Positions 10,781-21,685 of a DNA stretch of 64,000 nucleotides are shown piece by piece. This stretch comes from Semisulcospira habei (taxonomy: Eukaryota > Mollusca > Gastropoda > Semisulcospiridae): the NCBI GenBank assembly GCA_036245525.1, contig BTPG01000003.1, positions 206,863,342-206,927,341 of the forward strand, read 5' to 3'. Position 1 is the stretch's first letter, and each line of letters opens with the position of its first letter. Made by a program: the position numbers and the translations under genes. Below the pieces are notes generated by a model that saw only the letters and a list, made by a program, of their open reading frames with translations, was not told where the DNA came from and searched no databases.

Positions 10781-10900
10781 GAATGTGTATTGAACAACTT
10801 TGTCAGTATTCAGAACTACGTAAAACATATTTTCAATTGGCTTTTGTACTTAAATTAGAGACTTGTTTCTGTGCATTTAGCATAACATTTTAAAATTAGT
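10781..10900 (+). repeat. Left copy of a ~120-bp target-site duplication
   Basis: Starts GAATGTGTATTGAACAACTT and ends TTTTAAAATTAGT. The same sequence, with small indels, follows the far end of LINE-B copy 2 at 20301-20422. Its position exactly at both edges of the LINE points to a very long duplication made at insertion. Confidence 0.75.
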
Positions 10901-11349
10901 CGGGCAAGGGGTCGCTGCCTGACTCAAAAGGTGGGGGCCCCAGGGGACGAGTTGCATTGGTGGTGCGGGTAGTGGGGAACTCTTACAGCGCCTCCCCCGG
11001 GATCACCCTAGTCTAGGGCCTCTTGGCCTTCGCGAGGCACCCTCGTGTGTAATCCCTCCGGACTAGCATAGCATCCCTCTATCCCAAGACCGCCCCTGCG
11101 TGGTCCCGGGCCACATCCTCTCCGAGGTGACCCCCAAAACTGGGCAGCACGAGCCCCCAGGCTAAACACGGCGGATCTAGAGGAGAGAACCTAGAAAATT
11201 AATCAACATTGTCCTGCTGCCTTGCAGGCCTGGCCGCTTGGCTGCGGAAAGGCTAAGGGAGGAAAACCCTAACTTCAAAGCCCCCATGTCTCCGGGGAAG
11301 GTTTTTGAGCCAGAGACTAGGCTACTGACTAGGACAAGTACTTACTTAC

Positions 11350-12554
11350 TTACTTACGCCTGTCACCCCTACCCGGGTATAGGCCGTCGACGAGAGACCT
11401 CCAGCAACTCCTGTCCTGTGCTTCTCCTTCGATTCTACTCCAGGTGGTTCCCAGTCTCTTGATGTCTGCTTGGAGGTCTCGATGCCAGGAGTTTCTCGGC
11501 CTACCTCTTTTCCTCTTTCCCTGGGGGTTCCATGACAATGCCTGCCTAGCGATACTGGAAGCTGGCTTTCTCAGACTGTGACCGATCCATCCCCATCTTC
11601 TTCGCCCAATTTCATTCTCTGCTGTTATCTGCTCTGTTCTCTCCCAGAGTCTGACGTTGCTGATTTTCTCTGGCCAGTGGATTTTCAAAATTCTTCTAAG
11701 GCAACTGTTCATGAAGGTCTGTACTCTGTTGACTGTGGTTTTTGTCAATCTCCAAGTCTCTGCTCCATATAGGAGAACTGCTTTTACATTGGAGTTGAAA
11801 ATCCAGACTTTGGTGTGTTGTGACAGCTCTCTGGAACTCCACACTTTTTTCAACTGGAGAAAGGCTGCTCTGGCTTTACCGATTCGTGCTCTGACATCTG
11901 CATCAGTGCCGCCTTTTTTGTCTATGATGCTCCCGAGATAGGTGAAGGACTCCACCTCCTCCAACGGAGTGCCAGCAAGCAAGACTGGTTCTTCCCTGGT
12001 TGCGTTCAGCCTCATTGTCTTAGTTTTCTGTTTGTGAATGGTGAGGCCCACTTGGGACGAGATGTCAGCAAGCCTCGTGGTCTTGTCCTGCATTTGTTGA
12101 TGAGTGTGGGACAGTAATGCCAAGTCGTCTGCAAAATCGAGGTCGTCAAGCTGTGTCCACAGTGTCCACTGTATTCCACTTCGTCCGTGCTCTGTGGTCA
12201 TGTTCATGACCCAGTCTATGGCCAGTAGGAAGAGGAACGGAGACAGCAGACACCCCTGCCTGACACCAGTTCTGACCTGGAGCTCCCTGGTGAACTGCCC
12301 CTCGTGGATCACGCGACATGTCATGCCATCGTAGCTGCTCTTGATCAGGCGGACGAGCTTTGTGGGTACACCGTAGTGTCGTAGGAGTTTCCACAGAGTC
12401 TCTCGGTCCACACTGTCAAATGCTTTCTCATAATCCACAAAGTTGACGTACAGCGGGGAGCTCCACTCCAGAGACTGTTCCACGATGATGCGGAGAGTGG
12501 CGATCTGGTCTGTACATGATCGGTTCTTCCTGAATCCTGCTTGCTCATCTCTCA
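11350..12554 (-). pseudogene. LINE-A reverse transcriptase, C-terminal part
   Basis: Continues the ORF from 16789. It has RT motif A VDYEKAFDSV (residues 41-50 of this piece), RQGCLLSP (99-106) and the catalytic FADD (141-144). A thumb/C-terminal region follows with YGAETW and CLRRIL, ending in the GDRRK tail just before the TTAC repeats. No frameshift is visible, so only the 4.2-kb insertion disables the gene. Confidence 0.85.
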
Positions 12555-13077
12555 CACGGCTTTACCAGCCAGTGCTGGCGCCTAGCACTTAGTTCGCTTC
12601 CAGCTGCTAGAGAGATAAGGCGCCGCGAGGTCAAATTCCACTCTCGCCCGCTCATTCTATTTATATCACACTAGCGACTGAGCGGTACACCGGGTGACCG
12701 GCGCTCTGCTGCAATAACAACTACCTACTGGTTTGTATTCATAACACATCTCTGCCTGAAGTGACTGTTGTGGAAGCAACATCGTTCAAAAGTTGAAATT
12801 CTCACCTACACACTGATACCAAACATGACAACATTACGACTTACACTTGTGTAGCAGGTTATGGTGAAAATAAAGGGAACGAGAATTTGTTGATGTCGGT
12901 GTTTGTTGTGAAATTGACAAAGTTCCCACAGCCATAACACGAAGACGCTACTTTTTCCAACGAAACACACTTGCATGCATAAGGGTCAGCATGCCTACAG
13001 TAAGTATCACTTACCGGATTTTGGTTTCATGGTGGGGGACGGAAGCAGGAGGGTGGTTAATGAAGTCACTGACAGGT
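12555..13077 (+). repeat. Left inverted repeat of the RAG1-like transposon
   Basis: Pairs with 16266-16788 over about 520 bp with scattered mismatches, from the CACGGC terminus to the TCACTGACA region. The inner limit is approximate. Confidence 0.8.
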
Positions 13078-13282
13078 CGCGTGTTCTGGCATTTCTCGCC
13101 CGCAGCCGTCTCGGTACTCCACAGACTGCTATTGCCATCCCGAAATCCGATCAGTCCATAACAGGTCACAATATTCAACAGTGTTTTTAAACATACCTTG
13201 AGGTTTAACACATTTTCTGACGCACTAGACATAAGAACCGAATACCGAGTTTCTGTTCACAGATACACAACTCCGGCGCCGT

Positions 13283-16106
13283 CTATGCGAGAATTTTTTT
13301 CTGTTTGACTACTGGAGGAATGACGGAGTGGAGGACGGGTGACACGAGTGTCATGTGCTCGGTCATGAGCAGTCTGAGTTTTTCCTCCTCTGTCTGCAAG
13401 CCATATGTCCTGCTCTTTAGAATGTTAATGGTAGCGTGACTCTCTTCACCTCCCTGCTCACCATGAAGTGCCAAACCAAATCCCCACTTTGTCATAAATT
13501 CAACGCAGTGACATTCCAGGATATGTTGTTTCGGAATGATGCTACTGGCTGGAAAAGTACTTCGAAAAAAACGCATGTAGTTTGCAATCTTGTCATTGAT
13601 GTCTTGCATTGATTCATTCTTGCTCTTTACCAGCATTTTGTGAGAAACATTAGCATGAACTTGTGAGTAAAGGTCGTTCAGAATTCGGAACTTTAAGGAT
13701 ATGTCATGCGCTGCTGCATGAAGTTTAGGATCATCTGTCAGCTTCATAGTATTGCTGATAACACTATCACCAACATCAGTCAACACATCATACTTCAAGT
13801 AACGGTGGCAGTGGTTGCCCACAAACGAACGGCCATGGTATGCTTGCATGAATATCTTATTCCTCTTTAGTGCTTCGTCAAGGCCAGAAGTGACAGGCCC
13901 GCACAGAAATGGCAACTTTGTCTCTTCTCTCAGAGCTTCTATTTTGTCCTCGAATTCTGCTACCCGCTGCATCTTCTGCTCACGTCGTTCATCAAAATTC
14001 TTTGCACTCTCATTGTGTCTCTTGTCGCTCAACACTACAATACCCTCCAGTTTTTTCCAGTTCTTCGATGACTCTTACTTCTGAAATGTACTTTTCAAAA
14101 GGTGTGTTTTCATCATGTGCCTCCTTTCCCTCGGCCAGTCTTTCAGCAATGGCTTTATCAAGTTCGTGGCATTCTTGCTCAAGGAGGGAATGATGTTTTT
14201 TTTTACTATACCTAACAGAAGATGGAGGTAAGGTGGTGCCGTTTGCGAAATCTCAACATCAAAGATTGGTTCATGTACAACATTGTTGTAACCCTTGGCA
14301 TTCTTTTTGTCTCCTCCTGCACGAATGTATCGCCTGTAATCCCTCTTGATGTTTTTCAGAGTTCTTTGTTTCACTTGTACTCGCTCATGTGGAGCTTTTT
14401 GTAGCTGACTTTTCGAAGCTGTGCACCAGAGACAAGGGTGGACCCCTTGTGCTCCTGAGAGACCTAAAAGTTTGAGGAGAAAATCATAATCTCCAAACAG
14501 AAATACACATATCTGTTTTTATTTCCATTTCATGGTTTGGAGAACCGACACCTGCTCTTTAAACGGCTGCAAAATTGTTTGAAGATTTTCATGACTGTCT
14601 TTACAGTTAGCCATACACACCAAAAACGTATTGTGTTTAGAGTTAGGGTTTTGGAGATTAGCAACTTGAAGCATTGTTTTATAACTGTTACCGCCATGAT
14701 CTCCTCCTAGTTTTATCCAAATTTCATCTTTTGGTATTTGTTCATGCCATTCAAGAAGATTTGCAGCTTCATACTTGTCAAGCAGTTCAGGAACAAAATG
14801 TGTGAGATCTTCTATGTATGCGACAGGCATTTTCTGGCTTTCCTTCTTGTTTGTGACTTTGTTTTCAAAGGTCAGATTCTTTTGTTCAATGGTCACTCTG
14901 CCACAGAGTGCTTCCTTCTGGGCCTGCCTTTCCTTTCTTTCACTTTCAAGGTTGACACCAATACTTCTCATGAAGCATTTATATGTTCTGTACTTGGACC
15001 AGCTTAATCCTAGATTGGTTCTCAGCGCAATACCCTGTTTTCTACAGACATACACGGATCGCCGATGGCCTGCTCTGTCTAATATTGCAATCATTTTTTC
15101 ATTTCTTTCTAGTCTTAACTCGTCAGCTATTTGTTCAGCTTTGTCCACCTCTGATCCGCCAGACATATTCACTCTAGCACGAGCTAGCACCTTCGACCTT
15201 TTTTGTATTACGGCCGATGATGCCACTGTTGTTGGTTTTCTTGGTTTGGGTATGTGCATAAAATACAAAGGCTGTCCTCCAGTCTTGCAACGAATTGTGG
15301 CATCAGCCGATTCATTAAGCATTGTGCGGTTTAGTGCCGTCTGATATTTTTCTTCCTCCTTTGTCAGTGGCATCTGCAGTTCCTGGATAGGTCGAAGGCT
15401 GGGTCGTTTGATATGTGAAGATGTGGCTATATCGACACCCGTTTTTTCAATGGGTGAAATGGCTATTTCATGCGTCCGCTTTGCTGGTGGAGATGGGGTC
15501 CACACTCTTTGTAACGGCGATGTTTGAGCATCGACTGTGCATGGTGTTTTACGGGGAGTAGACGTCGGCGGAATAAAAACTTGTATACCACTATCACCTT
15601 CATTAGTGCTGTTATTAGTGTCGGTGTTATGAGTGTCACATTCCGCGGATGTAAATGATCGTTTCTTTTCATGCCGCGAACCCTGCTTCGCTGGTCTTCC
15701 TCCTTTACCTAGCTGCATGAAGTGAACACACGCGACACATTCTTCAACACTCGTATTTGGATCGAACATGGTCCAAATGTGTTGTGATGAGGCAATATCA
15801 GACGCCGCATTTCGCGTTGTCCCCTCGGACACACGTGTTTCAGTCGAGTCTATCCGTTTCATCCGACAATAGCAACTCCTACACATTGTTTTGGAGTGCA
15901 TCATGGTCTTTGTCTTCCTGGATATTAATTCCATAACACTTGTGAATTAAGTGTTCATAATTGATACAAAGAAATGACTTTTTATCCGTGTATCTCTTTT
16001 GTGACCTCTCGCCACATATTCTGCACAATGCATTTACTCTCATAGCATGTAACACACCTGTGTGTACACAGACTGTACGTGTTTCATCAGACTCCATCAT
16101 GATCAA
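13283..16106 (-). pseudogene. RAG1-like transposase, broken
   Basis: Read from 16106 downward. The N-terminal zinc-binding region resembles RAG1 upstream of its RING domain: ALCRICGERSQKR, then GINIQEDKDH, MCRSCYCRM, a C-x2-C pair (VEECVACVHF) and a GRPAK basic patch. A Ser/Thr-rich middle follows. The core has IWIKLGGDHGGNSYK (first catalytic Asp), FGDYDFLLKLLGLSG with HPCLWC (aligning with the GYDEKL/CTLC region of RAG1 that holds the second Asp) and HGEQGGEESHA (candidate catalytic Glu). Breaks are a frameshift near 15900, an in-frame stop at about 14517 after TMKWK, a frameshift at the T9 tract near 14200 and another near 14050. In the family it cuts at the inverted repeats. This copy cannot. 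Residue roles are inferred from alignment by eye. Confidence 0.8.
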
Positions 16107-16265
16107 AAGTTAAATCAAAAGTACATTTACAAGGTTGACTGTTAGTGTTACACTATTTCCCAAGAAAGAAACGTGGCTATCTCCTCAATAGTATCCGTGT
16201 AACTAAGCCCTCTCTTTCCCCAATTCCGGGAGTGTACACCAAGGCGGATGTCTGGAACTTGTCTG

Positions 16266-16788
16266 TCGACACTTGTCAGTGACCTCATTAATTACCCTCC
16301 TGCTTCCGTCCCCCACCATGAAACCAAAATCCATTAAGTGATACGTACTGTAGGCATGCTAACCCTTATGCATGCAAGTGTGTTTCACTGGGAAAAATAG
16401 CGTCTTTGTGTTATGGCTGTGGGAACTTTGTTAATTTCACAATAAATTCTCGTTCTCGTACATCAACAAATTCCCGTTCTCTTTATTTTCACCATAACCT
16501 GCTACACAAGTGTAAGTCATAATGTTGTCATGTTTGGTATCAGTGTGTAGGTGAGAATTTCAACTTTTGAACGATGTTGCTTCCACAACAGTCACTTTAG
16601 GCAGAGATGTGTTATGAATACAAACCAGTAGGTAGTTGTTATTGCGCAGAGCGCCGGTCACGCGGTGTACCGACAGTATCAGGTGCGATATAAATAGAAT
16701 GAGCGGGCGAGAGTGGAATTTGACCTCGCAGCGCCTTATCTCTCTGGCAGCTGGAGGCGAACTAAGTGTCAGCTATGGTAAAGGCGTG
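16266..16788 (-). repeat. Right inverted repeat of the RAG1-like transposon
   Basis: Partner of 12555-13077. It contains AACCCTTATGCATGCAAGTG and ends GGTAAAGGCGTG. The divergence between arms shows the element is not brand-new despite its clean target duplication. Confidence 0.8.
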
Positions 16789-18578
16789 CTCAGCTGGGGG
16801 TCAACGGAGCTCTTCATTCTCTCCAGGATGATCCTGTTGAAGACCTTTCCTGGTACTGACAGCAAGGTGATTCCTCTGTAGTTGGAACACTTGCTGAGGT
16901 CGCCTTTCTTGGGAAGCTTGATTAGGTACCCCTCCTTCCAGTCAGCCGGCATCACCTCCTCTTCCCAGATCTTTCCAAACAGTGGGTACAGCATCTCCAC
17001 TGTTGTCTCTAGGTCTGCTTTCAGAGACTCCACTGGGATGCCATCTGGGCCTGCTGCTTTGCCGTTCTTCAAAAATGCCACTGCTCTTCTGATCTCTTCC
17101 CGGCTGGGTCTGTCACAGCTGATGGGTAGGTCGGTCTCTGCTGGCTGGATGTCTGGGGGGTCGGGTGGGCTAGGTCTGTTCAGTAACTCTTCAAAATACT
17201 CGGCCCATCTGTCGAGTTGGTCTGCTCTGTCTGCAATAGGCTTGCCTTCTTTGTCTTTTACTGGTCTTTCTGTATGGCCATACTTGCCTGACAATCTTCT
17301 GGTAATGTCGTAGAGCTGTTTCATGTTGCCGCTGCCTGCTGCCTTTTCTGCCTCTTGTCTGCCCTGATACTCCTCTTCACTTCGCGGTTGGCTTCTGAGT
17401 ATTCCCCCTGTGCCCTTACTTTTTTTGGCTGCTCTCGTGCGACTGTTGTTGACAACTGCTTTCTTCTGCTTCCTCACTTCTATCTTCTTCAAGGTCTGTG
17501 CCGACAGCCAGTCCTTGTGATGGTGTTTCCTGAACCCTACAGTGTCTTTGCAGGTTGAGTTCAGCGCCTCTCTAACTGCCTTCCACTGCTGCTCTGTGGT
17601 GACCGCCTCCTCTTCATTTACTAGCTCCTGTAGCGCTTGAAACCGGTTGGACAGCACCAGTTTGAACTCTTCTCTAACTCCAGTTTCTCTCAGGAGGCCT
17701 ACATTATAGTACTGTCTTCTTGTTGTCTCTGTGCGGCTTTTCTTTAGCTTGAGCTTCATTCTTAAGGTAAGCAGATGGTGGTCGGAGGCGACATCTGCTC
17801 CCCTCCTCACTCGAACATCTTGAAGGGATCTTCTAAATTTCTTGCTAATGCAGATATGGTCTATTTGGTTCTCTGTTGTATGGTCAGGTGAGACCCAAGT
17901 TGCTTTGTGTATCCTTCTGTGTGGGAAGATGCTGCCTCCAATGACAAGTCGGTTTAGAGCACAAAAGTCTACAAACCTCTCCCCGTTCTCACTCATCTCC
18001 GAGCCTAGTCCCTGTCTCCCCATCACCTCTTCGTATCCGGTGTTGTCCTCCCCTATTTTGGCATTAAAATCGCCCATGACGATGGTGATGTCTCGCTCCA
18101 CACATTTGTCCAAGGCACTCTGGAGTCGGTCGTAGAACTCTTGTTTCTCTTCCTCGTCCCTGTCATTAGTGGGCACATAACACTGGATGACGTTCAGCTT
18201 GAGCTTTTTCTTGGTTCTAAAGGCTGCTGTGATGATTCTTGGCCCAAGAGGTTCCCAGCCCATCAGCGCTCTCTGTGCCACTGGTGACAGCATGAATGCT
18301 ACACCTTCTGTATGGGGGGCATTCTCCTCTTCATGACCTGAATACAGAATCATCTCCCCACTTAACAGCCTTTTCTGGCCAGACTGCGTCCATCTGGCTT
18401 CACTGATACCTAGCAGGGAAAGGTTGTACTTTTGCATTTCTGCTGCTATCTGGGCGGCCTTGCCGCTCTGGTACATGGTCTTGACGTTCCATGTGCCCAT
18501 GGTTGTATCCCTGGATAGAGAGAGGTGGCTCGGTCCTGTGGCTTCCGAAGACTTCCGGCTTTCACCACAGGACGTCAT
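16789..18578 (-). pseudogene. LINE-A endonuclease and N-terminal reverse transcriptase
   Basis: The first ~600 codons of the LINE-A ORF. The endonuclease starts near TMGTWNVKTMYQSG, with catalytic-type motifs SEARWT, MGDFNAKIG and the SDHHLL end motif. A linker rich in Lys/Glu follows, then the RT lead-in NGKAAGPDGIP and NYRGITLLS. It is cut after SSVDPQL by the RAG1-like element; the protein continues at 12554. Against copy 2, this copy has a deletion of about 30 bp with compensating indels in the linker (about 17355-17420), which swap the local reading frame but leave the ORF open. Confidence 0.85.
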
Positions 18579-19069
18579 AAGTCTTCTGGTAGAAGAACCT
18601 TCCTCCTCCTGGACAGGAATGACTGTTAGTTTTTTCGTCGGCGTTTTTGTAGCTATTTCCTTTTTTGCAGGGTGGGGAAGCTACCCCCACGCCCAACCCC
18701 ATACTAGGAGGACCAGGGGTTTTCTGTCGGGGTCACCTTCCCTTAGACCATGTTGGTTCACGGCACCTTATTTCATTCAGTGCACCCCTCTCACGAGGGA
18801 CCCCTATCCACCACCCAGGGGACGCGCCTCAACGCCATATGGTCCCAGCACGAGGAGGACAAGGACAGTCTGATATAAAACCTACGACCTGAGGACCTCA
18901 ATGCCATCGTCCCAGCTTGCTAGGCCATGGCAGACGAACCAAGGGTTTAAAGGGTGGGGCCAGTACTGCGCACACCGCACTCCACCAAAAAGCTCCACCG
19001 CGCAGGCTTTAGGAAACGTCCACGCCCAGCTACACGAGGACCAGCAAGGCCAGGTCAGAGGTCAGACTC

Positions 19070-20290
19070 AACTATGAGCTCTCTGAACCATTCCCCATTC
19101 TCAATGGTGTGAAGCAGGGCTGTGTGCTGGCACCGACCCTCTTCACCATCTTTTTTAGCATGATGTCGAAGCAGGCCACAGTGGACCTCGACGATGATGA
19201 TGCAGTGTACATCAGGTATCATCTCGATGGCAGCCTGTTCAACCTCAGACGACTGCAGGCCCACACCAAAACCCTAGACCAACTGATTCATGAGCTGCTC
19301 TTTGCTGACGACGCTGCCCACATTGCACACACAGAGAGAGCCCTGCAGCGCATCACATCCTGCTTCACAGACGCTGCCCAGCTCTTTGGACTCGAGGTCA
19401 GTCTAAAAAAGACAGAGGTTCTCCATCAGCCGGCACCAAAGGTAGAGCATCGCCCTCCCCACATCACCATCGGCGAGTCTGAACTGAAGTCAGTGCACCA
19501 GTTTACCTACCTTGGCTGCATCATCACGTCGGACGCCAAGCTAGACAAGGAGCTGGACAGCAGGCTGGCAAAAGCAAACAGCGCTTTCGGGCGTCTATAC
19601 AAGCGGGTGTGGCATAATCAACAGCTGAAAACAGGCACCAAGATCAGCGTGTACAGAGCTGTCATCCTCACCACCCTGTTGTATGGTTCCAAGTCCTGGG
19701 CCCTCTACCGCAGCCAACTACGACTCCTCGAACGCTTCCACCAGCGCTGCCTGCGTACAATCCTTGGCATTCACTGGAGTGACTATGTCACAAACGTCGA
19801 GGTCCTTGAACAGGCAGAAACTGTGAGCATCGAGGCTTTGCTGCTGCGGACACAGCTCCGCTGGGCTGGGCACGTCTCCAGGATGGAGGATCATCGCCTG
19901 CCCAAGATCACCCTGTTCAGCGAGCTCGCCACTGGACACAGAGACAGAGGGGCACCAAAGAAGAGATACAAAGACTGTCTCAAGAAGTCACTTAGTGCCT
20001 GCCAAATCGACCACCGCCAGTGGTCTTCACTTGCTGCGGACCGTGACACCTGGCGCTCCACCATTTACAAGGCAGCTGTCTCCTTTGAGGACTCTCGCAG
20101 AGCTGGCCTTAAAGACAAGCGGCTCAGGAGAAAAAAAACAGAGATGCCGCAACTCAGAACCCTGGCCAGACCTCCCTCTGCAGCCACTGCGGTCGAACCT
20201 GCCTGTCCCGGATTGGCCTCCGCAGTCACGAGCATGCCTGCAGACGTCGTGGACAACCCCTATAGAATCTTCGTTCGCGAAGTCAAGCCA
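19070..20290 (+). pseudogene. LINE-B reverse transcriptase, C-terminal half
   Basis: Starts inside the RT at LNGVKQGCVLAPTLFTIF. It has the catalytic FADD in LLFADDAAHI (about 19300), the thumb segment with FTYLGCII and LLYGSKSW, then CLRTILGIHWSDYV and LRWAGHVSRM. A frameshift at the A8 run near 20131 puts the C-terminal C2H2 finger in another frame. The upstream endonuclease has been deleted. Confidence 0.85.
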
Positions 20291-20300
20291 AAAACCAACC

Positions 20301-20422
20301 GAATGTGTATTGAACAACTTTGTCAGTATTCAGAACTACGTAAACATTATATTTTCAATTGGCTTTTGTACTTAAATTAGAGACTTGTTTCTGTGCATTT
20401 AGCATAACATTTTAAAATTAGT
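20301..20422 (+). repeat. Right copy of the ~120-bp target-site duplication
   Basis: Matches 10781-10900 from GAATGTGTATTGAAC to TTTTAAAATTAGT with a couple of indels; the flanks outside diverge at once. See LINE-B copy 2. Confidence 0.75.
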
Positions 20423-21685
20423 TCTTGACCAAGTAGAATTAAAAATTTGTGGCTTTTGGAAATTATGGTGTAAAGTTACGTTCAAACAGTTTTTATGGCA
20501 TAAAAGGTTGCACTTTCCACTAACACACTTTATTTATAGACATACCATTTATTCTGGATGGGGAACATACTTTGAAACATACAAATGCAAAAAAAATTGC
20601 TTACAGCTTGTGCTTGTTGTGAATTGTTAAATGTGTGAGATTGTAAATGTTATGTTCAAACTTTAAACTTCAAAGTTCAATAACAACCAAACTGCAAATA
20701 ACATAACAAATTTTAATTAGTGTCAATGTTTATGTATGCAAAGGTACATCAGATTTATATGAAATATTAAAATTATTTTGCTTTTGAAAATGCAGGGTGC
20801 TTGTCACACCATTTGGACACCCAGTTGTACACTTGACCATATATTCATTACTTTGACTCCGCATGCGAAGCAAAAGAACAAACATGCTGCCTCTGTGTCT
20901 GAGCTAACGCGTGTTCAGAGAATGGCGCACAAATGATGGCAAGGCTATAGTTGTACCATGTGCTTCGTCAGATATATCGTCAGACTTCACCAATCTACCG
21001 ACTTCAGATGAAAAAATCGGTATGTAATATCATGTTTTGATTGATCTGTACATTGCTAGGTTTTAGATTTGCTATTCAATTGTATTCAAAATGTTTCTTT
21101 TGAGTGAGCAGCGGTGCTGTCTTGCGAGGTAAACAAAGCGTGTTGAGTTATCATCGGAAAAATTTAATTTAATTTTCATTCATCGTCCGGTGAAGCCTCG
21201 CGGGCCTGCGAGTAGCCATTCACTGCGCGGCCTTGTGTATTGTTTATAACAGCTAATGTTATGGCAAAAATAGTATTGTTTATAACAGCTGATGTTACGG
21301 CAAAAATAGAGGGTTTCTGTGGATTCGCGTGGAAAGATGTTGTACTTGTAGTATAATGCTTTAAGGATGCAGCTTTTTTTTTTTTGAGTCATATTGAGTT
21401 TTACTAGGCTAATTTAGCTAAAACTCAGGGTGGAAGAATTCAAGAAAAGTTTAATCTTATTGACACTGTCGCCAAGAAGTCAAGCAGACGATTTTTGTTT
21501 GCACTAACATAATAATAATAATTATGGTATTTATAATGCGCTTATCTTATAATAATTATAACTCTAAGCGCGCACTCACAACTCGCACACGCGTGCGCAC
21601 GCTTTAGACAATGACTCACGTACCACAAATAGTGAAAATACATTACGATGGTCAGCTTGGGGTGGGGGAGTTTGGTGATATAGTG
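20423..21685. other. AT-rich spacer; start of an interrupted dispersed repeat
   Basis: No gene seen outside repeat Y. At about 21505-21685 begins a repeat with ATAATGCGCTTATC and AAGCGCGCAC. It seems to continue after the 953-bp insert at 22639 (AGGTGAGTTTTGAGGGCAGAC), a layout common to dispersed repeats in marine invertebrates. Confidence 0.4.
20836..21165 (+). repeat. Dispersed repeat Y, copy b (uninterrupted)
   Basis: Matches 6755-6771, 6990-7036 and 9587-9860 as one continuous block. It serves as the pre-insertion site for both the LINE-B fragment and element X1 in copy a. Confidence 0.7.

Larger units (their letters stand above)
12555..16788 (-). mobile_element. RAG1-like (N-RAG-TP/Transib-related) DNA transposon
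   Basis: A 4,234-bp transposon with inverted repeats of about 520 bp (12555-13077 and 16266-16788). Its ends read CACGGCTTTACC and, inverted, CACGCCTTTACC. A CAC start is typical of Transib/RAG recombination ends. The direct repeat CTCA (12551-12554 and 16789-16792) flanks it, and the uninterrupted LINE-A copy 2 (about 32355-32365) shows the empty site. It encodes a broken RAG1-like protein on the minus strand (13283-16106). No RAG2-like gene is present. Molluscan elements encoding a RAG1 N-terminal-like protein have been described (N-RAG-TP). Assignment to that group is by motif reading. Confidence 0.8.
11339..18855 (-). mobile_element. LINE-A copy 1, full length, split by a RAG1-like transposon
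   Basis: A non-LTR retrotransposon on the minus strand with 5' leader (18855-18580), one long ORF for apurinic-type endonuclease plus reverse transcriptase, and a 3' end of TTAC repeats (11339-11357). Short tandem-repeat tails and the ORF layout suit the RTE group, but clade assignment is tentative. The 8-bp target duplication AGGACAAG lies at 11331-11338 and 18856-18863, within the LINE-B leader. The only large interruption is the 4.2-kb transposon at 12555-16788. Apart from that the ORF is nearly intact, making this the youngest-looking LINE in the window. Confidence 0.85.
10901..20300 (+). mobile_element. LINE-B copy 2, internally deleted, carrying LINE-A and RAG1-like insertions
   Basis: LINE family B in + orientation. 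The GC-rich 5' leader (10901-11338) is interrupted by LINE-A copy 1 and resumes at 18856. It runs to about 19010, then jumps to the middle of the reverse transcriptase (ELSEPFPILNGVKQGCVLAP-like region from about 19070). The endonuclease and N-terminal RT are missing, so the copy without its insertions is about 1.9 kb. It ends near 20300 after the zinc-finger region. The flanking direct repeat of about 120 bp (10781-10900 and 20301-20422) marks its boundaries. Confidence 0.75.

Noticed and set aside
14738..15344. Plus-strand hydrophobic frame of 189 codons
   Set aside because: Antisense of the RAG1-like core; its hydrophobicity comes from complementing Lys/Glu/Gln-rich codons.
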